A stretch of 64,000 bases of DNA from Streptacidiphilus sp. PB12-B1b (GTDB taxonomy: Bacteria > Actinomycetota > Actinomycetes > Streptomycetales > Streptomycetaceae), in assembly GCF_014084125.1 (NCBI RefSeq), contig NZ_CP048405.1:1240001-1304000 (forward strand). The letters run 5' to 3'. Of the stretch, positions 1 to 8,996 are shown piece after piece; positions within the stretch are counted from its first letter, which is position 1, and each line of letters opens with the position of its first letter. The notes beneath the pieces are model-generated. The model was given only the letters and a program-made list of their open reading frames with translations, did no database searches and was not told the DNA's origin. A program made the position numbers and the translations under genes.

Positions 1-1371
1 CACGAGCGCGAGGCGCAGGTCGTCGCCCAGGCCGGGCGCAAGGGCGCGGTCACCGTGGCCACCAACATGGCCGGCCGCGGCACCGACATCATGCTCGGCG
101 GCAACCCCGAGCACCTGGCCTCGGCCGAGCTGGCGCAGCGCGGGCTCTCCCCGGTGGACACCCCCGAGGAGTACGAGGCCGCCTGGCCGGACGCGCTGGA
201 GAAGGCCAAGGCCGCGGTCAAGGCCGAGCAAGAGGAGGTCCAGGAGCTGGGCGGCCTCTACGTGCTCGGCACCGAGCGGCACGAGTCCCGCCGGATCGAC
301 AACCAGCTGCGCGGCCGTTCCGGCCGTCAGGGCGACCCGGGCGAGTCCCGCTTCTACCTGTCGCTGGGCGACGACCTGATGCGCCTGTTCAAGGCGGGCA
401 TGGTCGAGCGCGTGCTGTCGATGGCCAACGTCCCCGAGGACGTGCCGATCGAGTCGAAGATGGTCACCCGGGCCATCGCCTCCGCGCAGACCCAGGTCGA
501 GCAGCAGAACTTCGAGATCCGCAAGAACGTCCTGAAGTACGACGAGGTGCTGAACCGCCAGCGCGAGGTGATCTACGGCGAGCGCCGCCGCGTCCTGGAG
601 GGCGAGGACCTGCGCGAGCAGATCGACCACTTCATGGACGACACGGTCGAGGCCTATGTGAAGAACGCCACGGCGGACGGCTTCGCCGAGGAGTGGGACT
701 TCGACAAGCTCTGGACGGCTCTGGGCCAGCTGTACCCGATCAGCCTGACCGTCGAGGACCTGGAGGAGGAGCACGGCGACCGCTCCGGCATCACCGCCGA
801 CCTGCTGGCCGAGGCGGTCCGCGAGGACCTGCACGCCAAGTACGTCGAGCGCGAGCAGCAGCTCGGCGAGCCGGTGATGCGGGAGCTGGAGCGCCGGGTC
901 GTGCTCTCGGTGCTGGACCGCCGCTGGCGCGAGCACCTCTACGAGATGGACTACCTCCAGGAGGGCATCGGCATGCGGGCCCTGGCCCAGCGCGACCCCC
1001 TGGTCGAGTACCAGCGTGAGGGCTTCGACATGTTCTCCGCGATGATGGAGGGCATCAAGGAGGAGTCCGTCGGCTACCTGTTCAACCTGGAGGTCCAGGT
1101 CGAGCAGCAGGTCGAGGAGGTCCCCCTGCCCGACGCCGACGCGGTCGAGCTGGAGAAGCCGCTGGACGGCAACCGTCCGGAGATCCGCGCCAAGGGCTTG
1201 GAGGCCCCGCAGCGTCCGGACCGGCTGCACTACACCGCCCCGTCGGTGGACGGCGAGGGCGGCGTGATCGAGGGCGACTTCCTCAACGACGACGAGGCGG
1301 TCGAGGACGGCGTGACGGAGACCCGCGCGGACCGCCGCCGGGCCGCCAAGGGCCGTCGCCGCAAGAAGTAG
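1..1371 (+). CDS. secA: SecA preprotein translocase ATPase, C-terminal part
   Basis: SecA is the cytosolic motor ATPase that drives unfolded preproteins through SecYEG. Only the last 456 residues lie here; the frame is open from base 1 and continues off the left edge. The start of the visible part holds helicase motifs of nucleotide-binding domain 2 ([14 protein letters not shown], then [20 protein letters not shown]), followed by the helical scaffold/wing domain. The tail is acidic and then Lys/Arg-rich (ends GRRRKK). It lacks the Cys-rich zinc-binding SecB-docking motif of proteobacterial SecA, as I expect for actinobacteria. A hairpin at 1401-1440 probably terminates the transcript. Identification is secure; the start is outside the window. 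Confidence 0.97.
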   Translation, partial: HEREAQVVAQAGRKGAVTVATNMAGRGTDIMLGGNPEHLASAELAQRGLSPVDTPEEYEAAWPDALEKAKAAVKAEQEEVQELGGLYVLGTERHESRRIDNQLRGRSGRQGDPGESRFYLSLGDDLMRLFKAGMVERVLSMANVPEDVPIESKMVTRAIASAQTQVEQQNFEIRKNVLKYDEVLNRQREVIYGERRRVLEGEDLREQIDHFMDDTVEAYVKNATADGFAEEWDFDKLWTALGQLYPISLTVEDLEEEHGDRSGITADLLAEAVREDLHAKYVEREQQLGEPVMRELERRVVLSVLDRRWREHLYEMDYLQEGIGMRALAQRDPLVEYQREGFDMFSAMMEGIKEESVGYLFNLEVQVEQQVEEVPLPDADAVELEKPLDGNRPEIRAKGLEAPQRPDRLHYTAPSVDGEGGVIEGDFLNDDEAVEDGVTETRADRRRAAKGRRRKK

Positions 1372-1400
1372 CCACCGCAGCACCCGTAGCAGCACCGTCA

Positions 1401-1440
1401 TGGCGGTTCACCACCTGGTTTCCAGGGCGGTGAACCGCCA
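1401..1440. terminator. Bidirectional hairpin between secA and the convergent Rv3235-family gene
   Basis: A perfect 12-bp outer stem (1401-1412 with 1429-1440) encloses an inner CCTGG/CCAGG stem. It overlaps the last codons of the minus-strand gene. There is no T-tract, which is common for streptomycete terminators. Confidence 0.6.
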
Positions 1441-1863
1441 TGTGCCGTTCCGGTGGCGCGGGGCGCGGCGCAGCTCCAGCCGGAACGCCAGCATCTCCAG
1501 CCGGTCGCCGACCCGCACCGACGCGGCCACCTCCAGCACCCCGGGCGCGGGGGAGTCGTCGAAGACCTTCCAGAGCACCGGCCGGGTGCCGCCGGGGCCG
1601 AGCAGGCAGCGGCGGCGGACCAGGGTGCGGACGTCGTCGTGGACCTCCTCGGTGGACAGGGCGGTCAGCTGCTCGCACACCCGGTGCCCGCTGAGCACCT
1701 CCAGCAGCCGCTGGGCGTAGCGGCTGGCCAGCAGGTTGGCGTCGGTGCGGGTGGGGGCGGGGTCGCAGTGCCGGAGCCGGCCGGCGCCCACGCCGTGGAG
1801 CCGTCCGAGCCGCACCGCGCCCGGTGCGGGAGCGACGGCCTGCTGGATCTGGGTCTCGACCAT
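1408..1863 (-). CDS. Rv3235-family hypothetical protein
   Basis: Small actinobacterial protein of about 151 residues, convergent with secA. The ATG at 1863 is chosen because an AGGGG ribosome-binding site lies about 8 nt upstream and the product then begins MVETQIQQAV; the frame stays open to 1992, but those residues look like non-coding translation. The region containing LLASRYAQRLLEVLSGHR, followed by a beta-rich half with repeated Arg and aromatic residues, fits the Rv3235 family found beside secA in mycobacteria and streptomycetes. No catalytic residues, signal peptide or membrane segment are visible. Function is unknown; position next to secA is the main clue. Confidence 0.75.
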   Translation of the reverse strand: MVETQIQQAVAPAPGAVRLGRLHGVGAGRLRHCDPAPTRTDANLLASRYAQRLLEVLSGHRVCEQLTALSTEEVHDDVRTLVRRRCLLGPGGTRPVLWKVFDDSPAPGVLEVAASVRVGDRLEMLAFRLELRRAPRHRNGTWRFTALETRW

Positions 1864-2225
1864 GGTGGCAACCCCTGTCGTCGGTGTGAACGCGAAAGTG
1901 TGTGCGGCTGGGTCTCGGCGGCGGAGTCCCTGCGGCGGAGTCCTGCTGCTGAGCGTGAGCACAGTGGTACTCGCTGCCACTGACAGCAACAAGCACCCGC
2001 TGTCGGACGCGGCTCACCCTGCGAAGTTCACCTATCCGAGTGCAACAGAGGCTCTGACCTGCGCGAACATCCGTCAGCTGTGCGATCCGGCGTTTACCCA
2101 CAGCTATCGGAACCCACCCGATCGATCACGCTGCGGGGCCGTCCGGGTGATCCGGCGGGCGGCGGGCGGCGGACGCCTATGCTGGGCGCAGGAACTTCCT
2201 CCCCGACCTCCCCCGGAGCGCCCCG
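1864..2225. other. Divergent intergenic region
   Basis: This 362-bp gap separates the Rv3235-family gene from the DUF6912 gene. A TATGCT hexamer at 2178-2183 is a likely -10 for the rightward gene, giving a leader of about 35 nt with a CCGGAG ribosome-binding site. No convincing -35 and no small gene was seen. Confidence 0.4.
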
Positions 2226-2741
2226 ATGCGCGTGTACGTCCCGACCACCCTGAACGCCCTGGCGCAGGCGCATGCCGAGGGGAGCCTCGGCCAGGCTCCG
2301 CTGCGCGCGTATGCGGTCACGCCCGCGCTTCGGGAGTGGTATCTCAGCGACGACATCGAGGAGTTGGAGTACGCGGCGCTGGTCCGCGCGGCCCAGTCCT
2401 CGCTGCGGCTGCTCGCCGACGACGCCAAGGCGCCGCGCCGCCGGGTGGTGGTCGCGGTGGACGTCCCCGACCGCGCGGTCGGCCTGCAGGTCGACATCGA
2501 GCACGAGCACCCGGCCGCCCTCGGCGCGGTGACCCTGTCCGAGCCGCTGCTGCTGGCCAAGGCCGCCGCGGTGCACGCCGACGCCGACGACGCCGAGGTC
2601 CTGGACGACGTCGCGGCCGCCGCCGCCGCGGTGGCCGCCGCCGACGCCGGGGACGAGGACGCCCGCTTCACCGTGGACGGCGCCGAGGACCACGAGCTCC
2701 TCTGGTACGCCATCCAGGAACTCCCCGCCCTGCTCCCCTGA
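2226..2741 (+). CDS. DUF6912 family protein
   Basis: Conserved actinobacterial protein of 171 residues and unknown function. It starts MRVYVPTTL and contains the family-typical RAYAVTPALREWY and DDIEELEYAAL segments. The C-terminal third is Ala/Asp-rich (about residues 115-150) and ends near HELLWYAIQEL. There is no signal peptide or membrane helix, so it is probably cytosolic. The ATG at 2226 has CCGGAG 8 nt upstream. The HAD hydrolase begins 49 nt downstream from its own likely promoter, so the two need not be one operon. Confidence 0.85.
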   Translation: MRVYVPTTLNALAQAHAEGSLGQAPLRAYAVTPALREWYLSDDIEELEYAALVRAAQSSLRLLADDAKAPRRRVVVAVDVPDRAVGLQVDIEHEHPAALGAVTLSEPLLLAKAAAVHADADDAEVLDDVAAAAAAVAAADAGDEDARFTVDGAEDHELLWYAIQELPALLP

Positions 2742-2778
2742 GCGCTGCCCGATGCTTCCGGCTGTCAGTGCCCCCGGA

Positions 2779-2784
2779 TACGGT
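2779..2784 (+). promoter_or_regulatory. -10 element (TACGGT) of a probably leaderless HAD gene
   Basis: The hexamer fits TAnnnT and ends exactly 6 nt before the ATG at 2791, so transcription would begin at or next to the start codon. No good -35 is visible. Confidence 0.45.
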
Positions 2785-2790
2785 CCTTCC

Positions 2791-3465
2791 ATGCGTGTAC
2801 ACCTCGTCTGGGACTGGAACGGCACCCTCTTCGACGACATCGACGCGGTGGTGGCGGCCAGCAATGCCGCCTTCGCCGAGCTGGGCCTCGGCCCGCTCAC
2901 CGTGGAGCAGTACCGGGAGACCTACCGGGTTCCGGTGATCGACTTCTATGAGCACCGGATGGGGCGCAGCCTCGCCCGGGAGGAGTGGGAGCAGATGGAC
3001 GCCTGCTTCCACGGCCACTACACGGCCCTGCGCGACGGCTGCCGGCTCACCGTCGGCGCCGAGGGCCTGCTGGCCGCCTGGCTGCTGGGCGCGGGCGAGC
3101 GGACGCAGTCGTTGCTGTCCATGTACGGGCACGACGAGCTGGTCCCGCTGATACGCAGCCTGGGCCTGCAGCGGCACTTCCTCCGGGTCGACGGCCGGGA
3201 CGGCACCGGCGGCGTCTCCGGCAAGGCCGAGTACCTGGTCCGGCACCTGCAGGCGCTGGCGGCCGAGCAGGTCAGCCCGGCGCGCACGGTGCTGATCGGC
3301 GACGCCCTGGACGACGCCCGCGCCGCCGCGCACGCCGGGGCGCACGCCGTGCTGTTCACCGGCGGCTCGCACAGCCGCCGGGAGCTGGAGCGGTTCGGCG
3401 TGCCGGTGGCCGACACCCTGGCCGAGGCGGTCGCCTACGCGGAGGAGCTGGTCGCCGCGGGCTGA
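2791..3465 (+). CDS. HAD-family hydrolase
   Basis: Haloacid-dehalogenase-superfamily phosphatase of 224 residues. Motif I is DWNGTLFDD at residues 7-15: the nucleophilic Asp is followed by Asn where most members have the acid/base Asp (DxD), a variant that also occurs in active HAD subgroups. A helical cap follows, and a C-terminal GDALDDARAA (about residue 170) supplies the motif IV acidic pair that binds Mg2+. The ATG at 2791 is preferred over an in-frame upstream ATG at 2752 because it gives the canonical MRVHLVWDWNGT start and lies 6 nt after a -10 hexamer. Substrate is unknown; phosphoglycolate-phosphatase-like is the broad class. Confidence 0.9.
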   Translation: MRVHLVWDWNGTLFDDIDAVVAASNAAFAELGLGPLTVEQYRETYRVPVIDFYEHRMGRSLAREEWEQMDACFHGHYTALRDGCRLTVGAEGLLAAWLLGAGERTQSLLSMYGHDELVPLIRSLGLQRHFLRVDGRDGTGGVSGKAEYLVRHLQALAAEQVSPARTVLIGDALDDARAAAHAGAHAVLFTGGSHSRRELERFGVPVADTLAEAVAYAEELVAAG

Positions 3466-3917
3466 CGCCGGGCTGACGCCGGACGGACGCCGGACGGACG
3501 GGCGGGCTGCCTGCGGGGGAGGGCCGATGCCCGGCTGTCTGACCGGTGGTCAGGGCGCGGATGCGGGTGCGGACCCGGGCACGGCCCCGAGGGGGCGCGT
3601 TCGCGGGGCCCGCTCCGGCAGGGTCAGGGGTGGGCCGTCGGACGTTAGGGGTTGCCCGCACACCCGGTCCACAGATGCCACCTGGACAACTCGTACACGT
3701 GGGACCAAAGATCCTGACGCACTGCTCCGATCCGGCCCCTGACAGTCCCCCTTACCCCCGTTAGGCTCGCCGTGAAACCTCGTCGATGGGCGGGATTCGC
3801 CGGGTCATTCGCTTCCGTTACCGGACATGCGGGAGGATACGGGCAGTCTCGGCGGTCTCGTGCAGCAGACGAATACCACCGAGTCACGCAACGGCGCGCG
3901 ACAGGAGCCAGATAACC
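3466..3917. other. Intergenic region upstream of gdhB
   Basis: This 452-bp gap has short direct repeats of GACGCCGG and GGACGG at about 3463-3500, then ordinary GC-rich sequence, then the gdhB promoter at 3739-3767 and a leader of about 145 nt. I see no riboswitch-like structure in the leader. Confidence 0.4.
3739..3767 (+). promoter_or_regulatory. HrdB-type promoter for gdhB
   Basis: A -35 CTGACA (3739-3744; one mismatch to TTGACA) and a -10 TAGGCT (3762-3767; fits TAnnnT) are separated by exactly 17 bp. Transcription would start near 3774. This is the best-formed sigma-70 promoter in the window. Confidence 0.65.
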
Positions 3918-6900
3918 ATGCAGACCCAGCTGGACGCAGCCAAGGCCGACCTGCTCAGCAAGGCCGCTCAGGGGGAGCCGCTCGGCGAGGGTGCCCTGGC
4001 CTCGTACCTCCGGCACTACTACCTGCACACGGCACCGGAGGACCTGCTCGACCGCGACCCGGTCGACATCTACGGAGCGGCGGCATCCCACTACGGCTTG
4101 GCGGCGAACCGCCCGCAGGGCACGGCGGAGGTGCGGGTGTACACCCCGGCCTCCGAGGAGGACGGCTGGTCCTGCGGCCGTACCGTGGTCGAGGTGGTCA
4201 CCGACGACATGCCGTTCCTGGTGGACTCCGTCACCAACGAACTCTCCCGGCTCGGGCGCGCGATCCATGTGGTGATCCACCCGCAGCTGCTGGTCCGCCG
4301 CGACATCACCGGCAAGCTGCTGGAGATCCTCGACGTCGACGCCTGCACCACGGACAAGCCGCAGGACGCCCTGCTGGAGTCCTGGATGCACATCGAGATC
4401 GACCGCGAGACCGAGCGCGAGCAGCTCACCGCCGTCGAGGCCGACCTGCGCCGGGTCCTGGTGGACGTCCGCGAGGTCGTCGAGGACTGGACGAAGATGC
4501 GCGAGAGCGCCCTGCGCCTGGCCGACGACCTGCACGGCGAGCCCCCGGCCGAGCTGCCGCGGACCGAGGTCGAGGAGGCCCAGGAGCTGCTGCGCTGGCT
4601 TGCTGACGACCACTTCACCTTCCTCGGGTACCGCGAGTACGACCTGGTCCAGTCCGAGGAGGGCGAGGACGTGCTGCACGCCGTCCCCGGCACCGGCCTC
4701 GGGGTGCTGCGCTCCGACCCGCGCGCCCACGCGCACGCCGGGGACGCCATGTCCTCCGCCTCCTTCAGCCGTCTCGCCGCGCCGGCCCGCTCCAAGGCCC
4801 GCGAGCGGAAGCTGCTGGTGCTGACCAAGGCCAACAGCCGCGCCACCGTGCACCGGCCGTCCTACCTGGACTACGTGGGCGTCAAGAAGTTCGACGCCCA
4901 GGGCAACGTCATCGGCGAGCGCCGCTTCCTCGGCCTGCTGACCGCCTCCGCCTACACCGAGTCGGTCACCCGCATCCCGGTGGTGCGCGGCAAGGTCGCC
5001 CAGGTCGTCGCCGACTCCGGCTTCACCCCGGAGAGCCACGACGCCCGCGACCTGGTCCAGATCCTGGCGACCTACCCCCGCGACGAGCTGTTCCAGACCC
5101 CGGCCGACGAACTGCTCCAGGTCGCGCTGAACGTCCTCTACCTCCAGGAGCGCCGCAAGCTGCGGCTGTTCCTGCGTCAGGACGAGTACGGCCGCTACTT
5201 CTCCGCGCTGGTGTACCTGCCGCGTGACCGCTACACCACTCGCGTCCGGCTGCGGCTGATGGACCTGCTGATGCAGGAGCTCGGCGGCTCCGCCATCGAC
5301 TACACCGCGTGGAACACCGAATCGGTGCTCGCCCGGCTGCACTTCGTGGTCCGGGTACCGGCCGGCAGCGAGCTGCCGCAGCTGACCGACGCCGACGTGG
5401 AGCGGCTGGAGGCCAAGCTGGCCGAGGCCGCCCGCTCCTGGGTGGACAACTTCAACGAGGAACTGGCGCTGCTCTACAGCGACGAGGAGGCCGCGCTGGC
5501 CTCGCGCCGCTACGCCGGGGCCTTCCCCGACGGCTACCGCGCCGACTTCACCCCGGCCCAGGCCGTCGCCGACATGCACCGGCTGGAGTCGCTGACCGGC
5601 CCGACCGACTTCCGGCTGAACCTCTACCAGGTCGAGGGCGCGCCCGCCGACGAGAGCCGCTTCAAGATCTACTGGGTGGGCGGCTCGGTCTCGCTCAGCG
5701 AGGTGCTGCCGGTGCTGCAGCGCCTGGGCGTCGAGGTCCTCGACGAGCACCCGTACGAGCTGTCCCGAAGCGACGGCACGGCCGCCTGGGTGTACGACTT
5801 CGGCCTGCGGCTGCGGCCCGACGTGGCCGGCAACATCACCGAGGACGCCCGCGAGCGCTTCCAGGAGGCGTTCGCCGCCGCCTGGACCGGCAAGGTCGAG
5901 AACGACGGCTTCAACTCGCTGATCCTGCGCGCCGGGCTGACCTGGCGCCAGGCCGTGGTGCTGCGCGCCTACGCCAAGTACCTGCGCCAGGCCGGGTCCA
6001 CCTTCTCCCAGGACTACGTGGAGGACGCGCTCACCAACAACGTCCACGCCACCCACCTGCTGGTGAACCTGTTCGAGGCGCGGCTGTCGCCCGCCCACCG
6101 GCAGGGCGCGGACGAGCTCACCGAGGGCATCCTGGAGGAGCTGGACGGCGCGCTCGACCAGGTCGTCAGCCTGGACGAGGACCGCATCCTGCGCTCCTTC
6201 CTCACCCTGATCAAGGCGACGCTGCGGACCAACTTCTTCCAGCGCGACCCGCAGACCGGCGAGCCGCACTCCTACGTGTCGATGAAGTTCGACCCGCAGG
6301 CCATTCCGGACCTCCCCGCGCCCCGCCCGGCGTACGAGATCTGGGTGTACTCGCCGCAGGTCGAGGGCGTGCACCTGCGCTTCGGCAAGGTCGCCCGCGG
6401 CGGCCTGCGCTGGTCCGACCGCCGCGAGGACTTCCGCACCGAGGTGCTGGGCCTGGTCAAGGCGCAGATGGTGAAGAACACGGTGATCGTGCCGGTCGGC
6501 TCCAAGGGCGGCTTCGTCGCCAAGCAGCTGCCCGACCCGAACGTGGACCGCGCCGCCTGGATGGCCGAGGGCATCGCCTCCTACAAGACCTTCATCAGCG
6601 GCCTGCTGGACATCACCGACAACCTGATCGCCGGCACCGGCGTCGTCCCGCCCAAGGACGTCGTCCGGCACGACGGCGACGACACCTACCTGGTCGTCGC
6701 CGCCGACAAGGGCACCGCGACCTTCTCCGACATCGCCAACGAGGTCGCCGAGTCGTACGGCTTCTGGCTCGGCGACGCCTTCGCCTCCGGCGGCTCCGCC
6801 GGATACGACCACAAGGGCATGGGCATCACCGCCAAGGGCGCCTGGGAGTCGGTCAAGCGGCACTTCCGCGAGCTGGGCCACGACACCCAGAGCGAGGACT

Positions 6901-8849
6901 TCACCGTCGTCGGCATCGGCGACATGTCCGGTGACGTCTTCGGCAACGGCATGCTGCTCAGCGAGCACATCCGGCTGGTCGCGGCCTTCGACCACCGGCA
7001 CATCTTCGTGGACCCGGACCCGGACGCGGCGACCTCCTTCGCCGAGCGCAAGCGGCTGTTCGACCTGCCGCGCAGCTCCTGGGAGGACTACGACAAGGCG
7101 CTGGTCTCGGCCGGCGGCGGGATCTTCCCGCGGACCGCCAAGTCCATCAACATCACCCCGCAGATGCGCGAGGCGCTCGGCATCGCCGACGGCACCACCC
7201 GGCTCACCCCGGCCGAGCTGATGAAGGCGATCCTGCTCGCCCCGGTCGACCTGCTGTGGAACGGCGGCATCGGCACCTACATCAAGGCGGCCGCGGAGAA
7301 CAACGCCGAGGTCGGCGACAAGGCCAACGACGCCATCCGGGTCAACGGCTCCGAGCTGCGGGTCAAGGTCCTCGGCGAGGGCGGCAACCTCGGCGCCACC
7401 CAGCTCGGCCGGATCGAGTTCGCCACCAGCGGCGGCCCGCTCGGCCCCGACGGCGAGCCGACCGGCGGCGCGGTCAACACCGACGCCATCGACAACTCGG
7501 CCGGTGTCGACACCTCCGACCACGAGGTCAACATCAAGATCCTGCTCAACCGGGTCGTCAACGAAGGCGGCATGACGGTCGAGCAGCGCAACGCCCTGCT
7601 GGCCGAGATGACCGAGGACATCGGCGAGCACGTCCTGCGCAACAACTACGCGCAGAACGTCGCCCTGGCCAACGCCCTGGCGCAGGCGCCGAGCATGCTC
7701 AACGTCCACGCCCGGATGATGCGCAAGCTGGTCGCCGACGGGCACCTCAACCGGGCCCTGGAGTTCCTGCCGAGCAATGCCCAGCTGCGCGAACGCTCCA
7801 GCGCCGGGCGGGGGTTGACCCAGCCCGAGATGTCGGTGCTGCTCGCCTACACCAAGATCACGCTGTCGGACGAGATCCTGGCCTCCGACCTGCCGGACGA
7901 CCCGTACCTGCGCGGCAAGCTGCACCGCTACTTCCCCTCGCAGCTGCAGGAGCGCTTCGCCGAGCAGATCGACGCGCACGCCCTGCACCGCGAGATCATC
8001 ACCACGGTGCTGGTCAACGAGACCATCAACCGGGGCGGTTGCACCTTCGCCTTCCGGCTGAAGGAGGAGACCGGCGCGACGTACGAGGAGATCGTCCGCT
8101 CGCACACCGCCGCCCGCTCCATCTTCGACCTCAAGGGCATGTGGGCCGAGATCGAGGACCTGGACAACAGCGTCCCGGCCGAGTTGCAGACGCAGATGCG
8201 GCTGCACAGCCGGCGCCTGGTCGAGCGCGCCACCCGCTGGCTGCTCAACAACCGCCGCCAGCCGCTGGACATCGCCGAGACCATCACGTTCTTCCGGGAC
8301 CGCTGCAACGAGGTCTGGTCCCTGCTGCCGGACCTGCTGCACGGCTCCGACCGCGAGTGGTTCGACAGCGTCTACCAGGAGTTGGCGTCGGCCGGGGTGC
8401 CGGTGCTGCTGGCGACCCGGATGGCCGGGCTCTCCTCGGCCTTCCCGACGCTCGACATCGTCGAGGTCGCCGACCGCACCGGGCAGGACGTCCGCACCGT
8501 CGCCGAGGTCTACTACGACCTCGCCGACCGGCTGCAGATCTCCGGCCTGCTGGACCGGATCATCGAGCTGCCGCGCGACGACCGCTGGCAGTCCATGGCG
8601 CGCGCCGCCATCCGCGAGGACCTCTTCGCGGCGCACGCGGTGCTCACCCAGGACCTGCTGGACCACGGCGGCCAGGGAGCCACCCCGGAGCAGCGGTTCA
8701 CCGCCTGGGCCGAGGACAACTCCACGCTGGTCACCCGGGCGCGGGCCACGCTCGACGACATAAGGGGTGCGGAGTCGTTCGACCTGGCCAACCTGAGCGT
8801 CGCCATGCGGGTCATCCGCACGCTGCTGCGCACCGGTTCGATGCGCTGA
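3918..8849 (+). CDS. gdhB: NAD-specific glutamate dehydrogenase, large 180-kDa type
   Basis: Catabolic NAD-dependent glutamate dehydrogenase of the L_180 family: glutamate + NAD+ to 2-oxoglutarate + NH4+. The product is 1643 residues, close to the roughly 1650 of the Streptomyces clavuligerus enzyme. A long N-terminal ACT-like regulatory region (about residues 1-700) precedes the catalytic core, where RGGLRWSDRREDFRTEVLG and VKNTVIVPVGSKGGF (about residues 825-875) carry the substrate-binding lysines. VGIGDMSGDVFGNGML (about 995-1010) is the nucleotide-binding segment. A 300-residue helical C-terminus follows. The ATG at 3918 has AGGAG 10 nt upstream; the frame extends to 3786 without support. 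A promoter is visible at 3739-3767. Gene symbol is by homology only. Confidence 0.96.
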   Translation: MQTQLDAAKADLLSKAAQGEPLGEGALASYLRHYYLHTAPEDLLDRDPVDIYGAAASHYGLAANRPQGTAEVRVYTPASEEDGWSCGRTVVEVVTDDMPFLVDSVTNELSRLGRAIHVVIHPQLLVRRDITGKLLEILDVDACTTDKPQDALLESWMHIEIDRETEREQLTAVEADLRRVLVDVREVVEDWTKMRESALRLADDLHGEPPAELPRTEVEEAQELLRWLADDHFTFLGYREYDLVQSEEGEDVLHAVPGTGLGVLRSDPRAHAHAGDAMSSASFSRLAAPARSKARERKLLVLTKANSRATVHRPSYLDYVGVKKFDAQGNVIGERRFLGLLTASAYTESVTRIPVVRGKVAQVVADSGFTPESHDARDLVQILATYPRDELFQTPADELLQVALNVLYLQERRKLRLFLRQDEYGRYFSALVYLPRDRYTTRVRLRLMDLLMQELGGSAIDYTAWNTESVLARLHFVVRVPAGSELPQLTDADVERLEAKLAEAARSWVDNFNEELALLYSDEEAALASRRYAGAFPDGYRADFTPAQAVADMHRLESLTGPTDFRLNLYQVEGAPADESRFKIYWVGGSVSLSEVLPVLQRLGVEVLDEHPYELSRSDGTAAWVYDFGLRLRPDVAGNITEDARERFQEAFAAAWTGKVENDGFNSLILRAGLTWRQAVVLRAYAKYLRQAGSTFSQDYVEDALTNNVHATHLLVNLFEARLSPAHRQGADELTEGILEELDGALDQVVSLDEDRILRSFLTLIKATLRTNFFQRDPQTGEPHSYVSMKFDPQAIPDLPAPRPAYEIWVYSPQVEGVHLRFGKVARGGLRWSDRREDFRTEVLGLVKAQMVKNTVIVPVGSKGGFVAKQLPDPNVDRAAWMAEGIASYKTFISGLLDITDNLIAGTGVVPPKDVVRHDGDDTYLVVAADKGTATFSDIANEVAESYGFWLGDAFASGGSAGYDHKGMGITAKGAWESVKRHFRELGHDTQSEDFTVVGIGDMSGDVFGNGMLLSEHIRLVAAFDHRHIFVDPDPDAATSFAERKRLFDLPRSSWEDYDKALVSAGGGIFPRTAKSINITPQMREALGIADGTTRLTPAELMKAILLAPVDLLWNGGIGTYIKAAAENNAEVGDKANDAIRVNGSELRVKVLGEGGNLGATQLGRIEFATSGGPLGPDGEPTGGAVNTDAIDNSAGVDTSDHEVNIKILLNRVVNEGGMTVEQRNALLAEMTEDIGEHVLRNNYAQNVALANALAQAPSMLNVHARMMRKLVADGHLNRALEFLPSNAQLRERSSAGRGLTQPEMSVLLAYTKITLSDEILASDLPDDPYLRGKLHRYFPSQLQERFAEQIDAHALHREIITTVLVNETINRGGCTFAFRLKEETGATYEEIVRSHTAARSIFDLKGMWAEIEDLDNSVPAELQTQMRLHSRRLVERATRWLLNNRRQPLDIAETITFFRDRCNEVWSLLPDLLHGSDREWFDSVYQELASAGVPVLLATRMAGLSSAFPTLDIVEVADRTGQDVRTVAEVYYDLADRLQISGLLDRIIELPRDDRWQSMARAAIREDLFAAHAVLTQDLLDHGGQGATPEQRFTAWAEDNSTLVTRARATLDDIRGAESFDLANLSVAMRVIRTLLRTGSMR

Positions 8850-8877
8850 CCGGCCGACCGCCGGCAGGTGCACGCAC

Positions 8878-8912
8878 GCAGGGCCGCCCCCGAACGTCGG
8901 GGGCGGCCCTGC
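8878..8912. terminator. Bidirectional terminator between gdhB and the FHA-FtsK gene
   Basis: Perfect 16-bp stem (8878-8893 with 8897-8912) with a 3-nt loop, placed between two convergent genes. No T-tract. Confidence 0.8.
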
Positions 8913-8996
8913 GCCGTCACAGCACCGGCTCGGCGCTCGCGGCAGCGGCCCGGGTGCCCGCAGCAGCGGCCCGGATGCTGGCAGCGGCGGCAGTGC

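Noticed and set aside
1408-1992. Longer Rv3235-family start at 1992
   Set aside because: The extra 43 codons have no ribosome-binding site and non-coding composition; ATG 1863 has AGGGG upstream and a conserved-looking N-terminus.
3645-8873. A 1742-codon open frame antisense to gdhB
   Set aside because: High-GC coding sequence keeps antisense frames open by the absence of TAA/TAG/TGA complements. The translation is Val/Gln/Gly/Asp-rich without domains, while the plus strand encodes a full, recognisable enzyme.
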